A stretch of DNA of 64,000 nt from NCBI GenBank assembly GCA_927407015.1, contig CAKMJT010000024.1, forward strand, positions 1-64,000, read 5' to 3'. Below the pieces are notes generated by a model. That model was not told where the DNA came from. It was given only the letters and a program-made list of their open reading frames with translations, and did no database searches. Positions 53,032-62,730 of this stretch are shown piece after piece (within the stretch, counting starts at the first letter, position 1; each line of letters begins with the position of its first letter). The position numbers and the translations under genes are program-made. This DNA comes from an uncultured Proteiniphilum sp. GTDB taxonomy: Bacteria; Bacteroidota; Bacteroidia; Bacteroidales; Dysgonomonadaceae.

Positions 53032-55161
53032 TTATGGTTTCAGTTTCAACGTCATTGCATTAAAAGCCACTACAATGGTGCTGGCCGACATCAATATGGC
53101 GCCCATGGCCGGATTTAATATAAACTTCGGATATAAAATCCCAGCAGCCAACGGAATGGCAAGCACATTGTAGCCTACAGCCCAGATGAGGTTCTGAACC
53201 ATTTTACGGTACGTCCTTTTTCCGAAGTCAATCATCTTCACTACATCTCGCGGGTCACTGTTTACCAGAATAATATCGGCGGTCTCTGCTGCTACATCGG
53301 TACCCGAGCCAACAGCGATACCCACATCTGCCTGTGCCAGGGCAGGTGCATCGTTTACACCGTCACCGGTCATCGCCACGATTTCTCCTTTTGACTGAAG
53401 TTCTTTTACTTTTTCCTGTTTCAGGTGAGGCAGTACATTCGCCATATAACCATCCATCCCTAATTTGTTTGCAACGGAAGCAGCTATATCTTCATTATCG
53501 CCCGTGAGGAGAAATGACTTGATGTCCATTTGTTTCAAGTCATCAATGGCTTGCCGGGAACCTTCACGAATAGTGTCGGCCAATGTGATGATTCCTTCGG
53601 GATGACCGTCGATCAATAAATAATTGACCGTCTCCGAAGCAGAGTCAATTTCGTCGGGTGTATCAGGCAGCATGATATTTTTATCCTGAAAATAATTCGG
53701 GCCGGCAGCCACAATGGTTTTTCCGTTGACCGAACCTGTTACACCCATGCCCTGCATGTAATGAAAATCGCCTGAACTCCATAATTCCAGGTTCTTCTCG
53801 TTGAGCATTTTCATGATCCCCTTTGCGATATGATGTTCTGAATTTTGTTGAACCGCTGCTGCGTATTGCAATAATTCATCGGCAGCATATTCTTCACCCA
53901 ATGGAATAATGTGTTGCACGGCGTGTGAACCCTCTGTAAGTGTTCCGGTTTTATCAAAAATGATGGTTGAGAGTTTTCGTGTGGTTTCAAATGCTGTCCG
54001 GTTACGTATGAGCAACCCATTTGTGGCTGATAGCGTTGTGGAAATGGCTACTACCAGAGGGATCGCTACACCCAGAGCGTGGGGACAAGCCGTAACCATG
54101 ACGGTGACCATTCTTTCCAGTGCAAATGATAAATTACCCTCACCGGCAGCAAACCAATAAATGAAGGTAGCCACACCTGTCACAATGGCAATATATGTAA
54201 GCCATTTAGCCACCTTATCGGCAAGATTTTGCGTGTTTGATTTAGCTTCCTGTGCAGACTGCACCAAACCGATTACCTTGTGGAGATAGCTGTCTTTCCC
54301 TACTCCCGTAGCAGTGAATTGAAGCACTCCGTCACCGTTAATGGCTCCTGCAATAACTTTATCGTTCATCTTTTTTTTGACGGGAACACTTTCACCGGTA
54401 AGCATGGCCTCATTTACATCTGATTGACCGTCGGTTATCAGTCCGTCAGCAGGGATTTTCCCGCCGGGTCTGACAATGATGGTATCTCCGTTGTGTAACT
54501 GATCCAGATTGATTTTTTCTTCCGTTCCGTCTCTTACGACCGAAACATCGGATGGCAACAATTCCACCAGCGACTGCAATGCCCGTGAGGCCGACATCTG
54601 AGAGCGCATCTCCAGCCAATGTCCAAGCAGCATAATGACGATCAACGTCGCCAGTTCCCAGAAAAAATCCATCCCTTTCAGGCCAAATACTACGGCAGCG
54701 CTATAAATATAAGCTACGGAAATGGCGAGGGCAACCAGTGTCATCATGCCAATCGCTTTGGCTCTTATCTCTCCGGTCATCCCTTTGAAAAAAGGCATAC
54801 CCCCATAGAGATAAATGATGCTGCCTAAAATCAGCAACACAAATTTATCTCCCGGGAATACAATACGGAAACCCAGCCATTCCTGAATCATGGGAGAAAG
54901 CAGGAGCAGCGGAACAGTCAGGATAAGTGTGATCCAGAATCGTTTTAAAAAATCGCCGGTATGGTGTCCTTCGTGTTTATTGTAGCCGGATCCACTTGTA
55001 GCATGAGAAGTATGAGCAGGCGATTGATGTTCGGTATTTCCTTTTTGATCAGTATGTCCTGCATGTCCTGTATTTTCAGTATGTGTTCCATGTTCACTGG
55101 GTGTTGCAGGGACAGAAGACATACTTTCATGTTCATTGTGATGTGAATGATCGTGTGCCAT
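53032..55161 (-). CDS. P1B-type copper/silver ATPase with CPH motif (CopB-like)
   Basis: This 709-residue heavy-metal pump is counted from ATG 55161, where the His-rich region MAHDHSHHNEHE begins; an upstream start at 55197 is in frame. The cytosolic N-terminus is rich in His (HSHHNEH, GHAGHTDQ) and has no classical CxxC HMA domain. The core includes the actuator TGES (LTGESVPVKK), the membrane metal site TACPHALGVAIPLV, DKTGTLTEGSHAV and the hinge GDGVNDAPALAQADVG. CPH in place of CPC fits the CopB (P1B-3) Cu2+/Ag+ class. It is the last gene of the metal export cluster. Confidence 0.92.
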   Translation of the reverse strand: MAHDHSHHNEHESMSSVPATPSEHGTHTENTGHAGHTDQKGNTEHQSPAHTSHATSGSGYNKHEGHHTGDFLKRFWITLILTVPLLLLSPMIQEWLGFRIVFPGDKFVLLILGSIIYLYGGMPFFKGMTGEIRAKAIGMMTLVALAISVAYIYSAAVVFGLKGMDFFWELATLIVIMLLGHWLEMRSQMSASRALQSLVELLPSDVSVVRDGTEEKINLDQLHNGDTIIVRPGGKIPADGLITDGQSDVNEAMLTGESVPVKKKMNDKVIAGAINGDGVLQFTATGVGKDSYLHKVIGLVQSAQEAKSNTQNLADKVAKWLTYIAIVTGVATFIYWFAAGEGNLSFALERMVTVMVTACPHALGVAIPLVVAISTTLSATNGLLIRNRTAFETTRKLSTIIFDKTGTLTEGSHAVQHIIPLGEEYAADELLQYAAAVQQNSEHHIAKGIMKMLNEKNLELWSSGDFHYMQGMGVTGSVNGKTIVAAGPNYFQDKNIMLPDTPDEIDSASETVNYLLIDGHPEGIITLADTIREGSRQAIDDLKQMDIKSFLLTGDNEDIAASVANKLGMDGYMANVLPHLKQEKVKELQSKGEIVAMTGDGVNDAPALAQADVGIAVGSGTDVAAETADIILVNSDPRDVVKMIDFGKRTYRKMVQNLIWAVGYNVLAIPLAAGILYPKFILNPAMGAILMSASTIVVAFNAMTLKLKP

Positions 55162-55220
55162 ATTTATGGGAAATAAAGGGGAAGCGGCCAAAGCCACTCC
55201 CCCTGATGTAGAAATGAATG

Positions 55221-55706
55221 TTAATCCCTGTACTTACAGCATGACGGCAATGCGTCGTAGGTTGCCTGTTCGGCCTTGTACTTGTCGGTATCATGCCCCA
55301 CTGCGGCGATTGCCTGTGCAATGGCATCTGTCGATGTTTTATCCGGGTCGTAATTCAAATGCAGCACCTGTTTTTCTATCTCCCAGTTTGCAAAAGAAAC
55401 GCCTTCTACCCCCTTGGCTGCTTTTTCAATGCGATCTTTACACATATCACATTTACCCTTCACGTTCAACATGGCATGTTCTTCGTGGGCTGCCCCCGCA
55501 GTCATAGGATCCATTTCATTGTGTTGAGCACCCGCTTCCATGTGTTCCATTTCACTATGGGAATCACCGGGCATCATCTGTTCCATTTCATTTTCATTAT
55601 TAGATGCTGAGTTGTTCTTGTTGGATGATCCTGAGTTACAGGAAATGAACAGGAATGTACTCAGCGCTAATGTCGCTAAAATTGATGTTTTCATTTTTTG
55701 TTTCAT
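55221..55706 (-). CDS. HMA-domain lipoprotein (periplasmic copper-binding chaperone-like)
   Basis: The protein has 161 residues from ATG 55706 (or 157 from 55694) with a lipobox (FLFISC). A Met/His/Asn-rich segment follows (EMEQMMPGDSHSEMEHMEAG), which could bind Cu or Ag. The C-terminal part is an HMA domain with KGKCDMCKDRIEKAAKGVEG, where CxxC is the metal site, ending DKYKAEQATYDALPSCCKYR. It probably passes metal between CusB/CusA and other partners in the periplasm. A remnant of a second copy of its tail lies just upstream at 55734-55800. Confidence 0.82.
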   Translation of the reverse strand: MKQKMKTSILATLALSTFLFISCNSGSSNKNNSASNNENEMEQMMPGDSHSEMEHMEAGAQHNEMDPMTAGAAHEEHAMLNVKGKCDMCKDRIEKAAKGVEGVSFANWEIEKQVLHLNYDPDKTSTDAIAQAIAAVGHDTDKYKAEQATYDALPSCCKYRD

Positions 55707-55733
55707 TTTTTTGGTTTCTAAATCTGATTCTAA

Positions 55734-55800
55734 ATCTCTGTATTTGTAGCAGGAAGGCAACACGTCATATGTGGCCTTGCCTGCCTTGTATTTATCGATA
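55734..55800 (-). pseudogene. Duplicated tail of an HMA-domain protein
   Basis: The minus-strand frame reads DKYKAGKATYDVLPSCYKYR, against DKYKAEQATYDALPSCCKYR at the end of the following gene: 16 of 20 residues agree. Only the tail remains, directly between CusB and the HMA lipoprotein and in frame with the latter. It is the trace of a tandem gene duplication that was mostly deleted; the second Cys of the CC pair has become Tyr. Confidence 0.7.
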
Positions 55801-55836
55801 TCTGTCCGGCTTTGACCAGGATGCCGGGCTTGTTGA

Positions 55837-57264
55837 CTACATATTGTGTCCCTCGTGCCCGTCTGCGGGTTCATTATTTGCCGGAGCTCCGTTCGCAGGG
55901 GTGCTGTTAACCGGAGCACTGTTCGCCGGACTGTTTCCATTCATTGTATGGCCTTCATGTCCGGTAACGGACCGTCCTGCTTCATCATTCATCATGCTGC
56001 GCTTACCGGCCAACTGGGCGCTCGCATCGATGGTAAAGGCACCGTTGGTCACGACCTCATCCCCGTCGTTGATGCCGGATAATACCACAAAGGCGTCTCC
56101 CAGCGACGGCCCCAGTTCTATTTCCCGAAGCATGAAAGCCGGTATTTCCGTATCCGGTTGTTTCACGTAAACGATGGAACGCTTGCCGGTCCACAGGATG
56201 GCCGACTTAGGAATAACAACTTCGTTGTTGTATTGTTTAAGCGGTGCGTCGATAAGGGCGTTTGCATACATCTCCGGTTTCAGCTCCATGCGGGGGTTGG
56301 CTGTCTCCACCCGCACCTTCGCGGTACGGGTGGAAGGATCGAGGATGGGGTTGATAAAGGAGATCTTTCCGGAGAATGTTTTGCCGGGGAGTGACTGGAG
56401 GGTGTATTCCAACCGGTCGCCCACTTTCAGAAAGGGAAGATCGGATTCATATGCATCGAATACAGCCCACACCTGTGATAAATTGGCCACATCGAACAGC
56501 ACGGTGCCGGTATTTACATAGTCGCCCTGGTTTACATTTTTTGAAATCACAATGCCACTTGTCGTCGCGGCTACATCGATCAATGGCGAAACCTCACCCG
56601 ATTGTTCGAGGCGCGCAATCTGCTCATCGGTCAGCTTCCACAAACGCAGTTTCTCTCTTACCGCCTGTAGCAAAGCAGGCTGGAGGTCCTGCATCTTCAC
56701 CGCCTCGATCAGCTCCTGCTGTGCATTTAACAACTCGGGGGAGTAGATGGTGGCGATGGGTTGTCCCCGACGCACACTCTCGCCGGTGAAGGTGACAAAC
56801 AACTTCTCAATACGCCCGCTCACGTGGGATGTTTGGGATTGCGACAGCCGTTCATCCACCTGAATGGTGCCGTAAAGCTGGACCTTTTTGACAGGGTTCT
56901 GTCTGCTCACGACCGTTGTTTGTACATTGGCCAACGCAGCCGCTTCGGCACTCAACTGGATGGCATTGGGGTCGATAGAGGCATCGCCCGTGCCGGTGGT
57001 CTGCAGTGGGATCAGATCCATCCCGCAAATAGGGCATTTGCCGGGTTCCTCCATTCTTATCTGCGGGTGCATGGAACAGGTCCAGATGGTCGGTTCAGCC
57101 TCATGATCATGTGCTTCCTCCACCGAGGCTGTTTGCTGTGACGACTGTTTCCGGTTACCGCCGGAGAAAATAAGCCAACCGATAAATAAGCCGGCCAGGA
57201 GAACCAACCCGTACCTGAAATAAGGGTGATTGGTCATTTTTTTTATTTTATTTTTATCTATCAT
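55837..57264 (-). CDS. CusB-like RND periplasmic adaptor with heavy-metal-binding domain
   Basis: This 475-residue membrane-fusion protein connects CusA to the outer-membrane channel. After an N-terminal membrane anchor (YGLVLLAGLFIGWLIF) comes a small zinc-ribbon-like metal domain (WTCSMHPQIRMEEPGKCPIC, then GMDLIPL; Cys and Met ligands). Lipoyl/barrel-sandwich and beta-barrel domains follow (VQLYGTIQVDERLSQSQTSH, GQPIATIYSPELLNAQQEL). The C-terminus is a repetitive Ala/Pro/Asn tail with HEGHTM and HEGHNM boxes. It is the third gene of the efflux operon, 12 nt after the channel gene. Confidence 0.9.
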   Translation of the reverse strand: MIDKNKIKKMTNHPYFRYGLVLLAGLFIGWLIFSGGNRKQSSQQTASVEEAHDHEAEPTIWTCSMHPQIRMEEPGKCPICGMDLIPLQTTGTGDASIDPNAIQLSAEAAALANVQTTVVSRQNPVKKVQLYGTIQVDERLSQSQTSHVSGRIEKLFVTFTGESVRRGQPIATIYSPELLNAQQELIEAVKMQDLQPALLQAVREKLRLWKLTDEQIARLEQSGEVSPLIDVAATTSGIVISKNVNQGDYVNTGTVLFDVANLSQVWAVFDAYESDLPFLKVGDRLEYTLQSLPGKTFSGKISFINPILDPSTRTAKVRVETANPRMELKPEMYANALIDAPLKQYNNEVVIPKSAILWTGKRSIVYVKQPDTEIPAFMLREIELGPSLGDAFVVLSGINDGDEVVTNGAFTIDASAQLAGKRSMMNDEAGRSVTGHEGHTMNGNSPANSAPVNSTPANGAPANNEPADGHEGHNM

Positions 57265-57276
57265 AATAGCGATGTT

Positions 57277-58767
57277 TTAATTGTTTGATGAGTTGAAGGA
57301 ACGCAATTTCCGGATGGAGGCCACCCTGGTGTTATATTCGGCGATGGCTTCGGCCTCCCGCAACTGGTAATCGAGCAGCTGCCGCTGCACCTGAATCACG
57401 TTGGTGAGATCACTCTTTGCCGATACAAACTCCTGCACTACCAGTTGATAGGTTGTCCGTGCCAGTTGTTCCTGTTTCTGGTAGAGTGCAATCTTTCGAT
57501 CCGCATCATCAAGCTGGTGTTTCAACTTGAACAGGTCGGACTGAAGCATGTTCAGCGTGTTGTTGTACTTTTCCCGGGCTGATTGCCACAGAAACCGGCT
57601 CTCCCGCTGCTCCGCCTTGTATTTATTCCGGTAAATGGGCAGGGTAATGGAAACCATGGGCATGATCATATCCATGCCGGTCATTTCCGGTTCCATTCCC
57701 TGATCCATCGGTGCCGTCGCACTTTCCCCAATCAGCATGTACTGCAGCCCGATACCGAACATGGGATAACTCATTTTTTGTTCCATCTCCCCCTTTGCCC
57801 GGTAAGCCTGTTCTTCTTCTTCCAGCATGTCCAGCATAGGGTTATGGTTTTCGATCTCGCCCATGGTAACCCCTTCATCGAAGAAAAAAGGTACTTTCAC
57901 GATAGAGTCGGGCAGGATGATTTCCACGCCGGCAGACCGGTTCAATAACGCGTTGAATTTCGCTTTCTCGGCTGCAATCTCCGAGAGGATGCTCTCAATG
58001 TTGTTTTCGATTTCAACCATCTCGAGTTGCACGCGGAGCACGTCTGACATGCCCGGAGCAGCGCTGCCCATGCCGGAAGACATGCTACCGCCCGAAACGC
58101 CCATACCGGAAGACCTCCCTGTGGTGGAGGAGGTACCCGACGAAGCGGTCGCACCTCCCAAAGAACCCATGCCCTTCATACCGCCTGCGGCGGAAGCCGG
58201 GCTACTGCCTGTTGTTGTCGGCGATGGCGCAGGTACAGTATAACCTGACGATGAACCGCTGAAGGGTGAGGAGACTTTGCGCAGGGCCAGCTCCTCAAGT
58301 TGCTTCAGCAATTGCAGGTTATCGCGGTTGTTCCCGAGCTGCTGTACCAGCGTTGAGAGGACATACCATTGGGTATATACCTCGAGGTACAGGTTGTCCC
58401 GTGTCTCCGTGAATTGTGCATATGCCATCCTGGCCATGTGTGTGGCTTCGGTTTGCGCAGCCTTTTTGGTGCCAAACCAGGGAAACATCTGCATGAGGGT
58501 GAAATCGGCTATCTGGCGTCCACCCACGATATCCATCGGCTTCAGGAAAAAGCCGATATCCAACCTGGGATCGGGCCAGGCACCCGCCTGCGGCACTTTT
58601 TCCAGTGATGCCTTATAGGTCAGGAAATCAGCATTCAGTCCCGGATTGTTCTTCGCCGCTATTTCCAGGTAATGGTCGAGGGAATCGGGCGTTTGCGCCA
58701 CAACAGGGTGGGGACCCATGAGTCCCAGCACAACCAGGAGGACGCTGAAGAGGTTATATGGTTTCAT
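57277..58767 (-). CDS. TolC-family outer-membrane channel (CusC-like) with Gly/Ser/Met-rich insert
   Basis: The protein has 496 residues from ATG 58767, which starts the signal peptide (LFSVLLVVLGLMG, ending VVAQ) and overlaps the CusA stop by 14 nt; the upstream Met at 58845 is inside the CusA gene. The N-terminal helix (LDHYLEIAAKNNPGLNADFL) and the repeated outer-membrane-efflux pattern are typical. Unusually, residues about 169-240 (58048-58263) form a low-complexity insert rich in Gly, Ser, Thr, Met and Pro, for example GGMKGMGSLGG and GGSMSSGMGSA. The Met content could serve metal binding in the channel. Confidence 0.88.
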   Translation of the reverse strand: MKPYNLFSVLLVVLGLMGPHPVVAQTPDSLDHYLEIAAKNNPGLNADFLTYKASLEKVPQAGAWPDPRLDIGFFLKPMDIVGGRQIADFTLMQMFPWFGTKKAAQTEATHMARMAYAQFTETRDNLYLEVYTQWYVLSTLVQQLGNNRDNLQLLKQLEELALRKVSSPFSGSSSGYTVPAPSPTTTGSSPASAAGGMKGMGSLGGATASSGTSSTTGRSSGMGVSGGSMSSGMGSAAPGMSDVLRVQLEMVEIENNIESILSEIAAEKAKFNALLNRSAGVEIILPDSIVKVPFFFDEGVTMGEIENHNPMLDMLEEEEQAYRAKGEMEQKMSYPMFGIGLQYMLIGESATAPMDQGMEPEMTGMDMIMPMVSITLPIYRNKYKAEQRESRFLWQSAREKYNNTLNMLQSDLFKLKHQLDDADRKIALYQKQEQLARTTYQLVVQEFVSAKSDLTNVIQVQRQLLDYQLREAEAIAEYNTRVASIRKLRSFNSSNN

Positions 58768-61700
58768 AATCTGTTGTTTTTGCTTGTTCTTTCTCTTTTT
58801 TCCGGATGGCGCCTTCCCGCCACCAGCATTGCAGGATGGGTACAATAAACATGGTCATCGACTGGATCAGCATCCCGCCAAAGGTAGGGATAGACATGGG
58901 AATCATGATCTCGGATCCCTTACCCGTTGAAGTCAGCACCGGCAGGAGTGCGATCAGCGTGGTGGCAGTGGTCATCACTGCCGGACGCACCCTTTTCAGG
59001 CCGGCATGAACAACCGCTTCCCTGATCTCCTCCCTTGTCTGGGGGTTTCTTTCCAGGAAGGTGTCGTGAATATAGGTTCCCATCAGTACCCCATCGTCCG
59101 TGGCAATGCCAAAGAGGGCGATAAACCCTACCCACACGGCAATGCTGAGGTTGATGGGATGCATGCTGAACATATCACGGATATTGATTCCGCCAACCGG
59201 AAAATTCATGAACCACGGTTCACCGTACAGCCATAAAAGGATGAATCCTCCGGCCAGAGCGACGAACACTCCTGAAAAGTGAATTAGCGAGGCGGTCACC
59301 GTTTTGAACTGAAAATAGAGGATGAGCAGGATGATGAGCAACGCGATCGGGATGATGATGAGCAGTCGCTGAGATGCGCGGGCCTGCTGTTCATAATTAC
59401 CGGCAAAGGTATAGGAGACCCCATGGGGCAGACTGATCTCCCCGCTGCGCAGTTTCTTCTGCAACAGTGCGTCGGCTTCTTTGACCACATCTACCTCGGC
59501 TCTTCCAGCCACCTTGTCGAAAATCACATACCCCACCAGGAAGGTATTCTCACTTCGGATCATCTGTGCACCGCGGGTATACTCGATCTCCGCTACTTCT
59601 CCCAGCGGTATCTGTGCCCCGGTGGCTGTGGGGACAATCAGCCGCGACAGCTCTTCGGGGTTTTCCCGCAACTCACGGGGATAACGCAACCTTACGGGGT
59701 AACGCTCCCGCCCTTCCACCGTCGTGGTTAGCGGCATGCCTCCCACGGCCGCGCTGATTACCTCCTGCAGATCGGCCACCGTGATACCATGACGGGCCAT
59801 CTGCTGACGGTTCAGATTGATTTCGATGTAGGGTGCTCCCACGGCGCGGTCGTAGAACACGGTGGAGGGGAGCACGGAAGGCACTTCTTTCAAAGCTTCT
59901 TCCAGCACTTTGCCACCCTGTTCAATGGACTCCAGGTCGGGTCCCGATACCTTCACTCCCATCGGCGCACGCATGCCGGTAGACAACATCACGGTACGTG
60001 CTTCAATGGGTTGCAGTTTCGGAGCCGATGTCAGGCCGGGGATGTGCGATACATTGATGATCTCTTGCCAGATGTCGTCTTCATTCCTTATTTCCGGACG
60101 CCACTGCCTGAAATAGTCACCCCGTCTGTCGGGAATCAGACTGTCTACAGGCACCCGTCTAAATCCATCTTCCGGATTATAGGTTGTCTGATCAATCAGG
60201 ATAAATTCTCCTTTTTTGTTGATCTTGAAACGTTGACGGTTGCCGTCTTCATCCAGGATATATTCAGGACGGTAGTTGATGGTGTTCTCAAACATCTGTA
60301 CCGGTGCCGGGTCGAGTGCCGAGTTGACCCGTCCCCATTTGCCGACGGTCATCTCCACCTCGGGAATGTTGCTGATACGCTTATCCAGGATGGCAATGTA
60401 CTCCAGGTTCTGTTCGATACCCGTGTGTGGCATGCTCGTCGGCATCAGCAGAAAGGAGCCCTCGTTGAGGCTGGGCATAAACTCCTGTCCGATACCGGGA
60501 AAACGGTTGCTGGCTGTCTGCCAGAAACCCGTCTGGCGGAAAGTGTTCCAGCCCACTGTCTCAAAGCCTTTTGCCACAATACCGAATGTCTTGTCGAAGC
60601 CCATCCATATCACGACGCCAAACAGGATGGTCATGATGGGCAGGGTCATAAACTTCCACCTGTTAGCCAGGCTCCATCGCAGGATCTTTTCGTAATAGAT
60701 CACCAGCATCCACAGGAGTGTGAGGATCAGCGCGATGATCAGTATCACGAACAACAGGTTGCGGGTTACGCCTGCCTGTGTGTCCATGGGCAGCCATTCC
60801 ATCGTGAGCAGGTAGACTACCGCCAGCAGAGCAATCCCGATGTTGAGGAAAGTGGGTATCCGCTGGTTCTTCCATTGATGGGCAAACAGGTTGTTTAATC
60901 CGAAGAACGTGAAGGCAAGGTAGAGACCAAAACCGGTGAAGATCACCAACGCAATGCCGGCGGCTGCCAATAAAATATTGGCAAATTGGCGGACCTGCTT
61001 CGAAGTGATTCTGATCGAGAAGATATAGTAGACCAGGGTGGGCAGCACGGCGATGCCGAGCAGGTATGCCGAGATGAGTGCGAAGGTCTTGGTATAGGCC
61101 AGCGGAGTGAAGAGCTTTCCCTCCTGTGCCTCCAGAAAAAAGACCGGGAGGAAACTGACGATAGTGGTGAGCTGCGCGGTGAGCACAGCCCCGGATACTT
61201 CACTGACACTCTGGTATATTAAATTGGCGAAGGCTTTGCCTTTTCGGATACCTTTATTCTCTTCCATCTCCATGTGTCGGATGATGTTCTCGACAAAGAT
61301 TACGCCGACGTCGACCATAATCCCGATGGCGATGGCGATACCCGATAGTGCGACTATATTGGCATCAATGCCCGTATATCGCATAATGATAAAAGCGGAC
61401 AGTACCCCCACAGGCAATATGCTGGAGATGACGATCGATGCCCTGAGGTTCAGGATGATGACGATGATCACAATAATGGCAATGAGCGTTTCATGGGTCA
61501 GTGCTGTCTCCAGCGTGCCGATGGTTTCGTGAATCACGCCCGTTCTGTCGTAAAAGGGAACGACAGTCACCTTCGAAACGGTGCCATCAGCAAGGGTCTT
61601 TTGGGGTAATCCTGCTTCCATTTCTGAGATTTTCTCCTTCACGTTGTTGATCACCTCCAGCGGGTTGGATCCATAGCGTGCCACCACCACGCCCCCCACG

Positions 61701-62599
61701 GCTTCCACCCCTTCCTTGTCGAGGCCGCCGCGCCGCGTGGCAGGGCCGAGATTGACAAAGGCAACATCTTTTATTTTTACCGGCACGCCATTGCGGACAG
61801 TAATGACCGCCTCTTCGAGGTCGGACACATTTTTGATGTACCCCAGCCCCCTGACGAGATATTCCACCTTATTGATCTCCACCGTTTCTGCACCGATATC
61901 GAGATTGCTCTTCTGTATGGCATTCATCACATCCATGATGGAGAGGTTGTAGGCGCGCATGGAATTTGGGTTGATCTCCACCTGGTACTCTTTCACAAAA
62001 CCGCCGACAGAGGCCACCTCTGCCACACCCTTTGCCGATGAAAGCGTATACTTTACGTAGAAATCCTGCAGGGTTCTCAACTCGTCGGGATCCCAGCCTC
62101 CGGTGGGTTCGCCGGTATCGGGGTTTCTTCCTTCCAGTGTGTACCAGTATATTTGTCCCAAAGCAGTTGCATCCGGCCCCAGGCTGGGTTGTACTCCTTC
62201 AGGTAACGTTCCCGGTGGCAGTGAATTCAATTTTTCCAGGATGCGCGAGCGACTCCAGTAAAATTCGATATCTTCTTCAAAGATGATATAAATAAACGAC
62301 ATCCCGAACATGGAAGTGCTGCGGATGGTCTTCACGCCGGGAATGCCGAGCAGTGAGGTGGTCAGCGGATAGGTGATCTGATCCTGGATATCTTTGGGTG
62401 AGCGCCCCATCCATTCTGTGGCGACGATCTGCTGATTGTCGCCCAAATCGGGGATCGCGTCCACCGGTACGGGATCACGCGGCAGCAGACTGTGCCAGTT
62501 AAACGGCGCCGTAGATATCCCCCATACAATGATGACGATGAGTAACAGAATCGTTATGAGTCTGTTATTCAAAAAATATTGAACGACTTTATTAAGCAT
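58754..62599 (-). CDS. CusA/CzcA-family heavy-metal RND efflux pump
   Basis: This inner-membrane proton-driven pump of 1281 residues is clearly longer than classic CusA (about 1040). Family blocks are WHSLLPRDPVPVDAIPDLGD, TEWMGRSPKDIQDQITYPLT, the acidic membrane motif GIAIAIGIMVDVGVIFVENI, and the C-terminal HAGLKRVRPAVMTTATTLIA. The extra length includes several hydrophobic segments inserted after the first half (YLLTMEWLPMDTQAG region) and a long periplasmic loop. It pumps Cu+ or Ag+ from the periplasm with CusB and CusC, whose genes follow. The neighbours support copper/silver over zinc. Confidence 0.93.
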   Translation of the reverse strand: MLNKVVQYFLNNRLITILLLIVIIVWGISTAPFNWHSLLPRDPVPVDAIPDLGDNQQIVATEWMGRSPKDIQDQITYPLTTSLLGIPGVKTIRSTSMFGMSFIYIIFEEDIEFYWSRSRILEKLNSLPPGTLPEGVQPSLGPDATALGQIYWYTLEGRNPDTGEPTGGWDPDELRTLQDFYVKYTLSSAKGVAEVASVGGFVKEYQVEINPNSMRAYNLSIMDVMNAIQKSNLDIGAETVEINKVEYLVRGLGYIKNVSDLEEAVITVRNGVPVKIKDVAFVNLGPATRRGGLDKEGVEAVGGVVVARYGSNPLEVINNVKEKISEMEAGLPQKTLADGTVSKVTVVPFYDRTGVIHETIGTLETALTHETLIAIIVIIVIILNLRASIVISSILPVGVLSAFIIMRYTGIDANIVALSGIAIAIGIMVDVGVIFVENIIRHMEMEENKGIRKGKAFANLIYQSVSEVSGAVLTAQLTTIVSFLPVFFLEAQEGKLFTPLAYTKTFALISAYLLGIAVLPTLVYYIFSIRITSKQVRQFANILLAAAGIALVIFTGFGLYLAFTFFGLNNLFAHQWKNQRIPTFLNIGIALLAVVYLLTMEWLPMDTQAGVTRNLLFVILIIALILTLLWMLVIYYEKILRWSLANRWKFMTLPIMTILFGVVIWMGFDKTFGIVAKGFETVGWNTFRQTGFWQTASNRFPGIGQEFMPSLNEGSFLLMPTSMPHTGIEQNLEYIAILDKRISNIPEVEMTVGKWGRVNSALDPAPVQMFENTINYRPEYILDEDGNRQRFKINKKGEFILIDQTTYNPEDGFRRVPVDSLIPDRRGDYFRQWRPEIRNEDDIWQEIINVSHIPGLTSAPKLQPIEARTVMLSTGMRAPMGVKVSGPDLESIEQGGKVLEEALKEVPSVLPSTVFYDRAVGAPYIEINLNRQQMARHGITVADLQEVISAAVGGMPLTTTVEGRERYPVRLRYPRELRENPEELSRLIVPTATGAQIPLGEVAEIEYTRGAQMIRSENTFLVGYVIFDKVAGRAEVDVVKEADALLQKKLRSGEISLPHGVSYTFAGNYEQQARASQRLLIIIPIALLIILLILYFQFKTVTASLIHFSGVFVALAGGFILLWLYGEPWFMNFPVGGINIRDMFSMHPINLSIAVWVGFIALFGIATDDGVLMGTYIHDTFLERNPQTREEIREAVVHAGLKRVRPAVMTTATTLIALLPVLTSTGKGSEIMIPMSIPTFGGMLIQSMTMFIVPILQCWWREGAIRKKEKEQAKTTDYETI

Positions 62600-62730
62600 G
62601 TAGGAATGATTTGATTTTTAAATTACAGATAAAATGGCAACATAACCTTCAAAATTAGCCAAGGGCTTATTAACCCGGCAAATTTTTCTAAGAAAAAAAG
62701 TGAGGTTATGCTATTTCTGAATTTGTAAAA

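Noticed and set aside
55837-55940. Longer start for the HMA lipoprotein gene at 55940
   Set aside because: This would overlap the adaptor gene and include the duplicated tail; the lipoprotein signal peptide at 55694-55706 defines the real start.
59789-60898. 369-codon plus-strand frame opposite the CusA-like gene
   Set aside because: His/Arg/Gln-rich translation without domains; it is the complement of a clear RND pump.
62642-62718. Inverted words CATAACCT and AGGTTATG upstream of cusA
   Set aside because: Only 8 bp with a long loop; too weak to call as an operator or terminator.
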